A stretch of 64,000 nt of DNA, from assembly GCA_033807695.1 (NCBI GenBank), contig CM066300.1, forward strand, positions 2,728,001 through 2,792,000, given 5' to 3'. A program made the translations under genes and the position numbers. The stretch is from Daedaleopsis sinensis. Lineage: Eukaryota; Basidiomycota; Agaricomycetes; Polyporales; Polyporaceae. The notes beneath the pieces were generated by a model. It made no database searches and had not been told where the DNA came from. It saw only the letters and a program-made list of their open reading frames with translations. The number at the start of each line of letters is the position of its first letter. Position 1 is the stretch's first letter. Below, in pieces: positions 44,063-55,662 of this stretch.

Positions 44063-45617
44063 TCATTTCGGAGCACGCCCCTTGACCACCGTACCGACCT
44101 TCTTGAGGAGGCTCGTCTTCCTTCCAAGACCTGTGCCGCTCGCGCCGACCACCGCACCATCGAAGTAGTCTCCATATTCTCCCGAAGGAGTACCATTCTT
44201 CGGTGGACTAGGCAAAGACTTGTCTTTCTTCGTTGGCACGTGGTCAACGTACACAAACGCGTCATCGGAGGGAGTGGTGGGCTGGCCCGCACGCCCGAAC
44301 CGCCCTAGAAAGAATCATTGTGAGCTACATGTCGGTTGGCTGGGAGAGTGCGTTTGAAGTTGTGCTGAGCGCGATGATTCTCACCATAAGAGTTGGGCGA
44401 CAGGTCACGCCTCTGGCCTTCATCTTCGTAGTTTCCTACGGGAACGTTGGGGGAATCGCGCATTTTGCGGATGCGCTGCATAATGGACTTGTTTCGCCTG
44501 GGAGTGTTGCCACTAGCAGTCTCCGGGCCTGCACTCGTAGGAGACGGTGGATTGTTATCCAGATCGCCTTCAGGTACGAAGATGGGTTGAGGAGGCGGGA
44601 TGTTGCGCTTGGTGGGGCGACGAACAGGAGTTGGGTGATTCTCCTCCAGGTACTCGCGATAGACATCACGAGCGTCCCGCCCGTCTCTGGTACGCCGGCT
44701 GGAGCTTGTGCCATTGTTCCTGCCATATTCACCGCTGGGACGGGCAGTCGCACCACCTCCAGCCGAAAAATCCTCAAACGGCTCTGGTTCGTGGATTCCC
44801 CACGCCTCGGCGATGGCGTCGTGCTTCTTCTTGGGAGCTTCATACGGAATGAACAGGTCGGGCGACTTCGGCTGGATCTGCTGGGCATTGGCGAGGGCTC
44901 TTTCGTCAGCCTCATGGCCGCTCCAAGCCATGATGGGCGCCTTGGTACGGTGACGGTTACGGGAGGGAGCACAGGCATCGAACGGCCCATCGTGGTGAAA
45001 CACTGCACCAATGTGAGTAGACGAACTCGACGAAGACAAGTTGGAGACGTACTGGGTCCAACACCAGAGAAATCCAACCTATCGATGACATCAGCATGGG
45101 AGGAGCCCTTCTTCTTGGACTTGGATTTGCCCTTCTCCATGCCGTTGTCCTGCGAGTGGGAACGGCGGGAAATGGGGGGAGGAACTGGACGAGTGGAGGA
45201 GGGACTGTGGATAGTGCAGAGAGGCAAAGGAAATACGACGACGACGAGGGCTGATATCAGCATACATCGGCTAGTGCACATCACGTTGGATACTCACGGA
45301 GGGAGCTCTGTATTGCTGCGAACGACTCTAGTGCGAGTGTTCTGATCAGAGCTGTTGCGGACGGTAACGGTGTCGCGAACGGCGTCCATGATGTGCTGGC
45401 GGTTGCCTGCTGCGGGGGCGTAGGGACGATTGGGGTGGGGCTTGGCGGAAGCCTTGGGGGGAGGGGGAGGAGGATATTGGCGGTTGACAGAAGGATGGGG
45501 CGGGGCGTTCCTGGCGAGGGTTGGGACGCCGTAGGAAGAGTAGGAAACGTTGGATGGGTCGGTGAACGGATCAACGGCGGCCGGTCTGTGCCGGGGCTGA
45601 TGCTTTGAAACTTGCAT
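44063..45617 (-). CDS. Pal1-family cell morphology / endocytosis protein
   Basis: Pal1 family proteins sit at growth zones and early endocytic sites and help keep polarised shape. The diagnostic motif is present: DVIDRLDFSGVGPSMFHHDG followed by PFDACAPSRNR and KAPIMAW. Start ATG 45617 (MQVSKHQPRHRPAAVDPFTD) opens a Pro-rich first exon of about 100 residues. After the Pal1 motif there is a long disordered stretch with HEPEPFEDFSAG and basic/Pro-rich segments; the last exon ends with a Lys-rich helix (GRKTSLLKKVGTVVKGRAPK) at TGA 44063-44065. At least three introns. No membrane segment. The plus strand is open for 370 codons across it, but without conserved content. Confidence 0.85.
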
Positions 45618-46129
45618 TTATCGACGTCGACGGTCTCTTTCGGGCGGCAGGAACGCAGTTGGCGGAGGCTGGATGGCAAGATGCGTCAGGAGGTGCGATC
45701 TCCCACGCCAAGAGATGGATGACGACGGATAGACTCGAGACTAAGCGAGATATAGATGCACGCGCGGACGGGAAGCTCGACGACGACGACGGACTCGAAG
45801 ACGGCGAGCGAGGGCAGGAGGTGGTGGAAGGAGGGAGAGAGCGAGAGAGAGCTCAGGAATAGCAGCCGGCGTCCAGGACAGGCGAGGCAGGTGCCATGGC
45901 CAAGTCCATTACGCAACACGCTTTGCCCCCCACGCTCTCCGCAATAGGCTGAGTTCAATAGCCCCGACTCGGACGTCCTCCCGCCTCCGCCAGCCTCCCG
46001 CTCCAACGCTCGTGCAGGTTTCATCCGGCCAACACTCCTTCCCATCTAGAACTACTACTGATGATCTCGACAACTGCGATGGTATCAAGTGCCACACCGT
46101 CTCAGCCCTCGCCCGCGCCAGACTTCCCC
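45618..46129. promoter_or_regulatory. PAL1 upstream region
   Basis: 512 bp between the PAL1 start and the 3' end of the MetE-like gene, both on the minus strand. A run of gagagagcgagagagag lies at 45834-45852, a GA-type element common in fungal promoters. Nothing else was recognised. Confidence 0.4.
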
Positions 46130-47932
46130 TCAGCCCCAGATCTCCTTCGCCGCTCGGACAATCAACACCAACTTCGCCCGTTGCGCCTGCATCGGTGTTC
46201 GTAGTCAGTCGCACACGTTGCATCGAACGATATAAGCAGATGGTGTCACCTCTTCGCTGATCGGGTTCCCTTCAAACACCGAAGCGAATCCACACTGGGG
46301 GCTAATGGAGATCCTGCCAATGTTGTCAGTAGAGCACTACGCCACGGAAGTGGCACATACTGGTTCAGCGCATCCTCATACGACCGTTCGGGCTCTCCAT
46401 GGGACATGATTTCAGCTGCAGCGTGCACACGCTCCTTGATAGTCTTGATGTCCTCAAGCTGTCGGGCACAGCAGGTTACCAAGCACTAGTAGTCAGCACC
46501 CGACCAGACAATTACTATTGTAGCTTACCGCGCCGCTCTTCGTCGTTACAAGACCCAGGACCACCCGTTTGTGCAATGGCATGTACCGCAGGGGCTCAAG
46601 GCCTCCTGCACGCTCAGTGTCGTACTCTAACTGTGACCCAAGGGTCAGCTTGCGGATTTGGACGATTGGCGTGAAGTATGGCTCACATAGAATGCGTCTA
46701 CGTCAAGGTCCTTGAACAGCTTCTGGGCCACCTGGTCATATCCGCCTTCCGAGAAGTGCATACCCTGTGGTACGAAGTTCAGTCAACGCCTGATTAGATC
46801 TGGCTAGGACCTGCCTTCATATTGCCACGGCACGTATGCACCGTAACAACCAGATCAACGGGGCGGTCTGCGGTGATAGCGTTGTAGACATCGATATGCA
46901 TGCTGAGCAACTTTTCCCGGTCTACGCCTTGTGCTGCCATCCCTGCGATGGTGACGCCTGAACAGTAGAACGCAAAACCCGGGTCGTCGAACTGGATGCG
47001 TCGGCATCCAAGCTCGTACAGGTCCGCGATCTCTTCTCGAAATGCCTTCACAAGATCCGCGAAATACTCGTCTACAGATCTCAGTGATGAGCTGAGACTA
47101 TGGCTGCATTATATCAGTGGGACGTACCGTCGCTGGCGTATACTGAGTGGTCGTAAGTATATTCGGAACCGTGACGCAAATGCATCCAGGTCGGACCGCA
47201 TATTGTGATCTTGAGATTGCGAACGTCCTGCAGGAACGGTCATGACTGCATTGCATGACCGGCAAAGTTCAACATACTTGGGGCGAAACATGCTGTTTCA
47301 GAGATATGAATTCGTGAGCGTAGATAGGTTTCGTGCGGCGAATTTTGCCCTATGTGTATCTCATTTGATGAGCTGGCTCGTCAAATTCCATGAGATTGAG
47401 ACTGACTGTGCATTTTACAGAGGTGAATCCCGGAACGCCCAACGCCTGGTATATGGGCACATAAGGAAGGTATGGCTGACGATGTTCATTAGTACTTCTT
47501 ACGTACACTGCGCACGAGGGGAGCTTGCCATATATTCCGCGAACGATCCTGAGGACGCTTATTGAGTCACTAGCCGAAACCCTCATGAAGCATGGCTCGA
47601 CGCACTGTCCTCAACGACGGTCATACCCTCTAGTGTTTCAAAGATGCCATGGTTGTAAACCACCCTATGATAATCAATATGAGCAATGAAGACTGGTAAG
47701 GCTTTAGTGAAGCAGCTTACCTGCGTACTTCACCATCATTGATAACGGTGAGACCCACGTCCTTCTGCAGCTGAACCATCTGCGGCACAATTTTGTCTTC
47801 GAGAGCCTTGACATCATCCGCCGTGCATTGACCGGCGAAGAGCGCGAATCGTTGCTGAATGAGCTCCTTGGGGCGCAGAAGGGATCCTACATGGTCGACG
47901 CGGGGGATGTCCTTCGTGCAGGTAGAAGTCAT
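46130..47932 (-). CDS. single-domain UROD/MetE-like zinc methyltransferase
   Basis: Resembles only the C-terminal catalytic barrel of cobalamin-independent methionine synthase. Start ATG 47932 (MTSTCTKDIPRVDHVGSLLR); further segments are LTVINDGEVRR, CRRIQFDDPGFAFYCSG, VVTVHTCRGNMKAG (the His-x-Cys zinc ligands), DVDAFYLEYDTERAGGLEPL, VVLGLVTTKSG and ISPQCGFASVFEGNPISEE (third Cys ligand). The true end lies beyond a last intron: reading on from PISEE into AQRAKLVLIVRAAKEIWG gives the family ending and stops at TGA 46130-46132; without that splice the frame ends falsely at 46205. The N-terminal folate-binding half of MetE is absent, so it may use another methyl donor or acceptor. At least seven introns. 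Confidence 0.75.
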
Positions 47933-48966
47933 GGTGCTGATGGGTCACTAGCCAGGGGGTGCCGGGAGGTTGGCCTTGTACACTGTGCGACGAGTCGACT
48001 GTGCTTTATCTGCCCCAGACCCGCCGCGTGCACCCCTCTTCCGAGTGCACGCTGCAGGTCTACCACGTTTGGATCGGAGTGGTGGTCGTTTGCAACAATG
48101 AGGAGACCCAGAAAGGATGCAACACGTCAATGCGGCGGACAGGTCCCAACGTCCGAAGTACGGGGGTATCAAAAGAAGGCAGAGAAATGCGGATGGAACG
48201 CGGGCTTTTTGCATGCTTGGGAGAGTGTTATGGCGATTGTGTGCAAGTGCGGGAAAAGGTGTCGTAAGTCGACGTTGCGAGGAATCCGCGTAAACTTCGA
48301 TGGCAGAGGGGCCTTCGATCACGATGCTGCGGCTCAGGAGGCATCAAGAGGGCATTATCGAGCACGATTTGGGGCCTGCAGGTCGGTAGCTACAGCGCTG
48401 GGAAGCAGTATGAGTATTATCATAACACGATACGCCGTCACTGGCAGCTGCAGCCGATCACTGACCTATGGCTACTGCACTTCAAGCTGCGAGGAAAGCC
48501 TTGAGTGGCGTCACCTGTAGTAAGATATACGAGTTTCGACATAAAGCTGCTTCATAGCCGGCGCCCCGGGAGGAAGTCAGTAGTAAATAGTTATTATCGA
48601 AAAGATCATGGCGTTCAGTAGGCGTCGGCGGCTATCTGGCCGCCGGCCGGCCGGCCAGGATCAATTCACACGGCTTGGATGCGCCGCCCAACTCTCGCTT
48701 CATTGAGATAGGTCAGAATTTGTGAACCCCTCCTCAAGACCCCCTTCAAGGTGAGCAGGCTTTACATTTGCCCCCGAAACGCTGCAGGATCGTCTCTACG
48801 GAGGCCGGTTCTACTGTCGAACATGGTGTTTGCGTAAAATGGATGCAGGAAACCGTTGGATTGGCTAAAGTATCGACGGATGTAGCGATGACTTTGGATC
48901 TGGCCACTTTCTGGTTCTCCTCTCTGCAACTGTCCTAACTTCTACCTTGCTTTTGTAGACTAAGCC
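47933..48966. other. 1-kb intergenic stretch, divergent
   Basis: It lies between the divergent MetE-like and eL13 genes. A 230-codon plus-strand frame starts inside the MetE-like gene (47828) and runs to 48520, but it is Cys/Arg-rich without structure and I do not accept it. A GC-rich palindromic patch of repeated CCGG lies at 48638-48656. The final 60 bp before the eL13 ATG are pyrimidine-rich, usual for ribosomal protein genes. Confidence 0.45.
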
Positions 48967-49766
48967 ATGGGTTTCGCGCACAACAACGGTTCGTACTGGA
49001 CATCAGGAATACAAGAAGTGGAAGGGAGAGTGCTCATCATACGTTGCCTGTAGTCCTCCACGCGAACCACTTCCGCAAGGACTGGCAGAGCCGTGTCCGC
49101 ACCTGGTTCGACCAGCCCGGCCGCAAGCTTCGCCGTCGCACGGCCCGTAAGGCGAAGGCAGCCACGCTCGGTGTTCGCCCCCTCACGCTCCTCCGCCCCG
49201 CCGTCCGCGCCCAGACCGTGCGCTACAACAGGAAAATCCGCGAGGGCCGGGGTTTCACCCTTGCTGAGCTCAAGGAGGCTGGTATCGGGAAGAAGGAGGC
49301 TCGTGGTGTTGGTATTGTCGTCGACCACCGGAGGCGGAACCTGAGCGAGGAGGGCAAGGCCGTGAACGTGGAGCGTCTCAAGGCCTACAAGGCTCGCCTC
49401 ATCGTCTTCCCGCGCAACGCGAAGAAGCCCAAGAAGGGCGACTCCTCCGTATGTTTCACGAATCTCTTGCCTTTGTGCCATATTGAAGTCTGGCGTAGGG
49501 TGACGATCTCGCCGCCGCAACCACTCGTGCGCCCCTGGCCCTTCCTTCTCCCATCGTCCCCGAAGCACCGCGCAAGATCACCGAGGAGGAGCGCGAGTTC
49601 CAGGCTTACCGTACCCTCCGCGACGAGCGCGCCAGTGCTCGCAACGAGGGCAAGCGCAAGCTCCGGGAAGCGAAGGTTCGTAGTACCCGGTGCGCTATGA
49701 GACTCGTCAACTCACTGCCTATGAATCATGCAGAAGGCCGAGGAGGAGGCGAACAAGAAGAAGTAA
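48967..49766 (+). CDS. RPL13: 60S ribosomal protein eL13
   Basis: Large-subunit ribosomal protein. Exons 48967-48988, 49054-49448, 49499-49675 and 49734-49766 total 627 nt, giving 208 residues. The sequence follows the family: [76 protein letters not shown] and [20 protein letters not shown], with a Lys-rich end (EEEANKKK). The first exon is only 22 nt (MGFAHNN plus one base), and its intron has the less common donor GTTCGT. Strong codon bias towards C-ending codons fits high expression. Confidence 0.96.
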
Positions 49767-50026
49767 ACTGCTTGTGCTTACCTTCTTTTCTTCCGACACG
49801 ACATCTGCACCATGCTTATACTCGCACCTCCCATGTACTCAAAAGGTGGCACGCCCGGGGTCCTATAGCATCATATGCCACATCCATGAATATGATCGCA
49901 TTGTTAGTTCAAGTTCGGGTGATATATCAGTTCGAGCGATCGAAAAAGTGCAAGTGCTGTGCTCTACAAGAGGAGTCATGCATCGTGGGTCTAAGTATAA
50001 GACATGATGTAGGCATGCTACAGCAT

Positions 50027-51831
50027 CTAAGTACTTTTCATGGCTTCTCTGACCTCGCTATCCGCAACCATGCCAATGATTTTTAGCTGATCGGCGACCT
50101 GTTTGAGGACCCCAGTGACCTCTTCGTTGCCTTCCACGAAGCCAAACTCCGCATACTCAAGACCCCGTTCTTTCGCGAACTCCTTGACTACCAAACTCGC
50201 TTCGCGCAGGTTATGCCGGGGCAGACGAGGGAACAGGTGATGTGTCACCTGCAAGTGCAGCCCACCATGAATGAACTCTATGCTGGGGGAGCAGATCACG
50301 TCGACAGTCGTCCGAAGCTGTCTCGCGAAGAAGGACTCGATGGGGCCGAAGTCCGCGGTCGAGCGCGAGAAGTGCGAGAGTACGATCTGCATGGGGGTTT
50401 GGAAACAGCATCGTCACCAGCACATGTACGACGCACCTGGACATGCACCGGGCTCGCTGCGATGTGGCTGACCAAGAGATAGGTGAGCATGCTCGGCCAT
50501 GTGCCACAGCCCTTGAGCACCGCGCCGAACCAGGCGAAGAAGAGCCCGAGGCATGCGATTTCGGCCCACCACCACCAGCGCCCGCCGCGATATTTCTTGG
50601 GTTCAAAAGCGGTCTTGGCGAGGTACCCATATGAGTTAGCATAGAGGTTGAAGCGGGCAAGGGAAAGAACTATGTAGAAGAGCTTGTGCTGCATGGAGAT
50701 GAAGAACTTGCTGGCGAGGTCGAAGGTCATCTCCCGTTTGTAGTAGGAGGACCAGAGAGACTTGAGGAAGACTGGGGAGATGGCGAAGAAGGGGATGTGC
50801 TGGATATCGGGATCGCTGTAGCGAGTCAAATGCTGTTAGCACGAGCTGTGGTATGCAAAGGTGGAGAAGACATACTGGGAGGGATGATTAGTGACCACTT
50901 CAATCACATACACCCGTCAGCACAGACCCTCAACAGGAGCGTGAACTACTCACGATGATGCACGTTATGATTCTACACAGAAGGAGTGAGCATACAGCTC
51001 GCGAGACGGTAGAATGCCAGAACTCACATTGACCCACCAACCTATACTGAGTCCGCCCAGGAAGTCCGCGACAAAGATAGATATGACGCGGTCAAGCGTC
51101 CAGTTGTGCGTGACCCCAACATGACCAAGGTCATGGGCGAAGAACGTGAGTTGCTGCCAGAACAACCCCAAGAAGAGCGCGCTGGCCACCAGCCAGCCCT
51201 TGTAGTAGCAGAACGCGGACGTGGCTCCAATGAGGGTATAGCGGACGACCTCCGGCCCGTACCCGGTAATGTACCGCGTCTGGTACAGACCCGCGTCGGT
51301 GACCCGCTTGTGCAGCTCCTTGTACGCGTCCGAGTGCATCTTCTCCGTCTTCGGCGACAGGCTGTTCGGCGCCGGCTGTAGCTGCGCGAGCGTCGGGCCC
51401 GACGCCGCGAACTCGCCCGAGCCCTTGGTGAGCAGGATCTGCGACGCCGGCGAGCTCTCCGTGTCCTCCGTCGACCGGTGCGGCCGCGCCTCGTTGTACC
51501 ACTCCATCTTCCCGCTCTGTCCGACGCGCCTGGCCCAGCCGTTCGCGATCGGGGGCACGAACGGCAGCCAGCCGTCCTCGCCCAGCTCGACGCGGCCGAT
51601 GACGAACCCCTTCATTTTCTGAAGCGACTCGGCGGAGTGGAAGGCGTGGACTTCGTCCGTCGCATCGCGCCCGACGTAGTGCAAGATCGAGAGGCTGCCG
51701 CCGGGGTGAGCTGTGAGCCACGAGGGTGGGACGCGGACGAGATTGCCGTTCAGGACGAAGACGGTGTCTCCGGCGAGGATGCGGCTTGCGACCTGTTCAC
51801 GGGTCCAGACTTGGGCAGGGGTGACACCCAT
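50027..51831 (-). CDS. cytochrome b5-fused delta-8 sphingolipid/front-end desaturase
   Basis: ER membrane di-iron desaturase that takes electrons from its own N-terminal cytochrome b5 domain. The b5 heme motif is WLTAHPGGSLSILHYVGRDA with a second His in VHAFHS. The three histidine boxes are FFAHDLGHVGVTHN, NHNVHHLVTNHPSQ (assembled across two introns) and GGLHLQVTHHLFPRLP, where the Q replacing the first His is the hallmark of front-end desaturases. Membrane segments lie around these boxes. Fungal members with this layout make delta-8 double bonds in the sphingoid base of glucosylceramide; delta-6 fatty-acid activity is the alternative. Exon order: 51831 down to about 51030 in one long exon, then short exons. 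Ends at REAMKST. Confidence 0.9.
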
Positions 51832-52048
51832 TGACGGTCTGCGGTGAGAAATGGGTGGGAGGAGGAAGCAGAGGCCGCTGGCACAGTGCTAATGTACGGC
51901 AGCGCCGCACTTCGTCGGGTCGAGGCTCTGCAGCCACATCACAAACAGGGGCATACAAGGTGGATAGCTCAAAATGGCAAATATAACATAGGATGATAGG
52001 GGGAGTTATAGATCGTGTTTATAGCATGCATCCCATACATCCCGAGAG

Positions 52049-52960
52049 TTATACTTCTACAACCTTCGCAGGATCGTAACCCCACTGTCCATCTCGGTAT
52101 CCCCTAGGATTGCTCATCACCCGCACTCCGTTTCGGACGAAGTCGCACGACCAGTGGGTGTGCCCGAATAACCACATCTTCACCAGCATATGCATACCAT
52201 TCCAGCTCGGGTTATCCAAGATTTCGGTAGAGAAGGCGGAGGCGATGGGGCTGTCATTATACATGGGATTGGATGTGCCCTCGACCGTCGGGGCGTGGTG
52301 GGTCATCACGACAACCCTGCGGTGGGGCTCCCTCTCATGGATGTCTTGGAGAGTGCGGCGAAGCCACTCGATGTCTACTCGGTGGAGGTTTTGATATACG
52401 TCGGGGGTAAGATCTGCGATCGTTCTGAAGTCGGTCAGGCCGAACTTGATCACGTCGATACTGGCTGGGTCCAGCTGCGACCACAAGGTACAACCGAGAA
52501 TGGTGACCGTGTTTGAAAGATCGTAGCGAGTGCGGTCGAGCAGGACAAACCGCCCCAGACTAGGATCGGTAGTGCACCTCTCCGCGAATTCGACGAGTCG
52601 CCGTGTTGATGTTTCCTGTGAAGATAGGTCACCTTTCAAGCTTCAAGCTTCAAGTTTCAAGGAGCAAAGCCGGGAGTCAGGGTTCGGAAGATTACGACCA
52701 ACCAGACTGGAACCGTATGCTTCATGATTTCCGCACAGGAAGAATACGAGCTTGAATTGCTTCAACTGGATGAGGAGCCAGTGGAACAGTTCGTCTCCGA
52801 GCGTGGTACCGATGTCTCCGAGAAGGGCGAGTATTGGGGCATGGGGAGATATCACGTATTGGTAGGGGGATAACCCTTGATCGGGCCGATCGAATTCGAG
52901 GTGGAGGTCGCTGATGACCTGGATGCGCATGGGGGCGTCGGTGAGCGACGTTGTGCTCAT
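52049..52960 (-). CDS. calcineurin-like metallophosphoesterase
   Basis: Predicted cytosolic metallophosphoesterase of unknown substrate. Metal-binding motifs in order: MRIQVISDLHLEFDRP, LALLGDIGTT, FFLCGNHEAYG, VVVMTHHAPT and LWLFGHTHWSCDF. Two exons: the first starts at ATG 52960 (a second in-frame ATG eleven codons later also suits) and runs to about 52720; the second ends at 52049 after GYDPAKVVEV. About 270-280 residues. The intron contains a short repeat (below). No signal peptide. It is divergent from the next genes upstream and runs tail to the desaturase start at 51831. Confidence 0.85.
52633..52662. repeat. short tandem repeat of a 9-bp unit in the intron
   Basis: Three to four copies of tcaagcttc/tcaagtttc within the phosphoesterase intron. 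Harmless slippage repeat. Confidence 0.7.
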
Positions 52961-53166
52961 GACGGCTATGTAGACCGTGGGAGGTGCCGGATGTTAGAGA
53001 ACGTTGATCACGATGATAGCCAATCTATATGTAGTACCTGTCGGATGCTCCAGTGAGCTTTGGCTTGGTAGGTGCGTCGGGGCAGCTAAGGAGAGTCCAA
53101 GGAGCTCACAATAGCAATAAATACTGTAGTGTTTGTGCGGAATGTGGTTGATGCGACTGGTTGGGA
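52961..53166. other. intergenic, phosphoesterase upstream region
   Basis: About 200 bp with the promoter of the minus-strand phosphoesterase; no further content seen. Confidence 0.35.
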
Positions 53167-53598
53167 TTAGGATGCTGAGGAGATGTAGGCGCCCAGTACC
53201 CAATTGGAGTTGTCTGTATGGCTGAGATCCACGTCGACAGAGATGTCCTGCGAGAAGACGTCAGGGTGGGCTGTGGCGAATCCAAGGCGATGAGTAGACA
53301 CAGGAATGACACGCAGATCTGGCATACCCAGTGGGGAGAGGGCGCGGGAAGCTGTACACAGTATTGAAATCACATTTAGGGCGCCTCTGACAGCATTGTG
53401 ATGGCGTCCAGGTGACTGCATGCTGCGACTCGCCCCGTTTGCAACCATGCCTTCAACGTGCTTGTTACCGGCGACTGAGCGAGGGGAGGGGAGGGGCGGG
53501 GTGAATGTGCCTGGTATGGTAAGGGCGGGGCGGGGCCGAGCGCCGCGGAAGAAGTCTGAAGGAGGGCGGGATCTGGCGGGATGAGTGATGCCAAGCAT
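53167..53598 (-). CDS. small hypothetical protein, about 104 residues
   Basis: Not recognised. Two exons joined in phase: ATG 53598 (MLGITHPARSRPPSDFF) to a GTAACA donor near 53468, then from a TGTACAG acceptor near 53351 to TAA 53167-53169. The C-terminal exon reads like a real protein (LRVIPVSTHRLGFATAHPDV and LSHTDNSNWVLGAYIS), whereas the first is Pro/Arg-rich and may be untranslated. Without the splice the frame is 143 codons. No signal peptide or known motif. It is divergent from the membrane glycoprotein gene across about 217 bp. Confidence 0.35.
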   Translation of the reverse strand: MLGITHPARSRPPSDFFRGARPRPALTIPGTFTPPLPSPRSVAGNKHVEGMVANGASRSMQSPGRHHNAVRGALNVISILCTASRALSPLGMPDLRVIPVSTHRLGFATAHPDVFSQDISVDVDLSHTDNSNWVLGAYISSAS

Positions 53599-53815
53599 GA
53601 ACGGGGCGCCGGCTGTCGAGTATCGTGCGTCTGTTTGGGGGGGCAGCTCGCTCGTCCCCGGGGCTTGGCTTGCAAGTTGCTCCTCTCCGCCGTCGTTACC
53701 CTCGTCTTCTCTGCTCTCGTGTCTCGCACGCGCCCCTTCCGCTCTCTTTATCTATCTTGCTCTCTGGCTTTCTCCATCTCCACCCGCCGGCTCTTCCATT
53801 GCTTGTATCTAGTCC

Positions 53816-55662
53816 ATGTGGAAGCATTCGTCGCGTCTCCTTCCAGCCCTGCTTCTTCTATGGCAACTTCAGCCCTGCGCCGCCAACTTCACCTTCACCT
53901 ACAGTGCAGCCACACAATGTGACGACTTCCAAATCTCGTGGCAAGGTACTTTCAATTCCCGAGCATTTATTTTCATAATACTTAATACATCGTGATATAG
54001 GTGGAGTCGGCCCTTTCTACCTCACTCTCTTACCCGTGAGTATAGTCCTCAGATTGAGCAGAGGGCAATGAAGCTGAGCATCCACAGTCCTTCGGCACGC
54101 CAAGAACATTCCGTATCCCCGATACGGCTTTCAGCAGTAATCGCGGTACCTTCAAGACTAAGATGGTCGCTCCAGAGAAGAAGGAAGTTCTGGCCATAAT
54201 GACAGACTCGAGCGGTTATGGTTCTGGAGGAGTATCGCCTGTGATCACGGTTGGGAAGCAGGTTGGCAATACCCAGTGTAATCTCACTGATCCTGGTGAG
54301 TATACTCTATCGCTCCCTAGCCTCCTCCCTCAAAATACATATCTGTATCTCAGGTGTGGACTTCTTCTACGAGACAAATTCCGCTCTTGTCCAGTGCAGG
54401 TGAGACATGCTCCTGCTCCTTTTCGTTAATATACCTGACCCTTGTCTAGGTCATATGTGTTTGAGAAGTATCCCAATGCGGTACAGCCAGTGATCATCAA
54501 GGTACTAACATGTCTATTATCCCTAGAGCAATACTAAAGTTATTTTCAGGGTATCGTACCAGGCGGGAATACCTTCATCTTGAACCCACCAAGAGGGGCA
54601 AGCTTCGACTGGTTGGCCAACGTTGCTGCGGGTACAAAACTCGCGTTTTCCATGCAAGACGCGAATGGTCACCAAGGAGGGTCCACGGAGTTCATGACTG
54701 TCGGTATATCGGATGACACAACATGCCTAGACAAGAGTTCGCCTGCATCTGTCACGAACGCGCCCTCGATGACTTCCACCACCGCGGCTTCGCACCCCAC
54801 CGGAAAGAACGGTAGTGGAAAAGGTGGCTCCGCATCGAACCCAGACACCACCGCACCTCCGAGCGACTCGGCCAACAGCTCCAGTGCCGGAACTGTTGCC
54901 GCCGCCATTGTTGGAACTATCATCGCTTTGGTCGTAGTGGGCTCTCTGTTCTGGTTCTACCTCCGTCGCCGAAATGGCGGCAGGAGCATGTTTGGTGGTC
55001 GCTTCCAGAAGCAAGAAATCGATCTCATCAAAGGCGACACCGGCCCTCCACCGCACGCATCCCTCAGCCCTTATCCGCTCTATACGCAGCAGGAACACGA
55101 CCACCCAGACGTTACGACGCCGCACTCGAGCGTCAATTTGCTCCAGGGACGGCGGAGCGAACCTGCCTCTGAGTTCGGCGGGGCGTCCTCTCTTTACTTC
55201 GCGCATCCACCCAATCCTTCCGCCCCTCCACAATTACCTTTTGATGCTCGCCCGGACTCTCACCGCGACTCAGCATTTGGGGGCACATCGGCGTACGGGA
55301 GCGCGTCTGCGTATGGTGGCGCGTACGGGAGCGCGTCAGCGTACGGCGCATCCGCATATGGAGGGATTGCCGCTGCTGGTGCCCGACCAGAAGGCAGCGT
55401 CTCGTCTTGGGAGCGGGATCAAAGTCTTACTTCCAGCGCAGCCCGTCGCAAGGCCGCCCAGGCGGGTATCTCCGACTACCAAGCTCCTGCTCGGTTCATC
55501 CTCCATACCGACCTCGAGGACGACATCCCCCCACCGCCAGTAGATGAGGTCATCGAGCTCCCGCCTCAGTACACCGAACGCCGCGCACCCACAGCGAATG
55601 CACCGCTGATTGATCCGCTGCAGGATCCATTCTCGGACCGGGCATCGTTGCGACCGTCATAG
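53816..55662 (+). CDS. single-pass plasma-membrane glycoprotein with disordered tail
   Basis: Type of protein common in basidiomycetes, function unknown. Signal peptide: MWKHSSRLLPALLLLWQLQP then CAANFTFTYS. An extracellular beta-rich domain of about 230 residues follows over six exons (FQISWQ, GGVGPFYLTLLP, FRIPDTAF, ASFDWLANVAAGTKLAFSMQ, TVGISDDTTCL). Then a Ser/Thr/Gly-rich stalk, one membrane helix (VAAAIVGTIIALVVVGSLFW) with a basic stop-transfer YLRRRNGG, and a cytosolic tail of about 230 residues with a Tyr/Ala/Ser/Gly repeat section (55260-55370) and a Pro-rich end containing PPPPVDEVIELPPQYTE. The PPQY motif could bind WW-domain ubiquitin ligases. Sensor or cell-wall anchor roles are guesses. 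Confidence 0.8.

Noticed and set aside
44233..45345. 370-codon plus-strand open frame opposite PAL1
   Set aside because: Opposite strand carries the diagnostic Pal1 motif; this frame has no recognisable content.
47828..48520. 230-codon plus-strand open frame
   Set aside because: Begins inside the MetE-like coding exon on the other strand, lacks an ordered composition and has no splice or motif support.
48630..48660. GC-rich palindrome with repeated GGCCGG
   Set aside because: Low-complexity palindrome; too short and symmetric to call a terminator or recombination site in a fungal genome.
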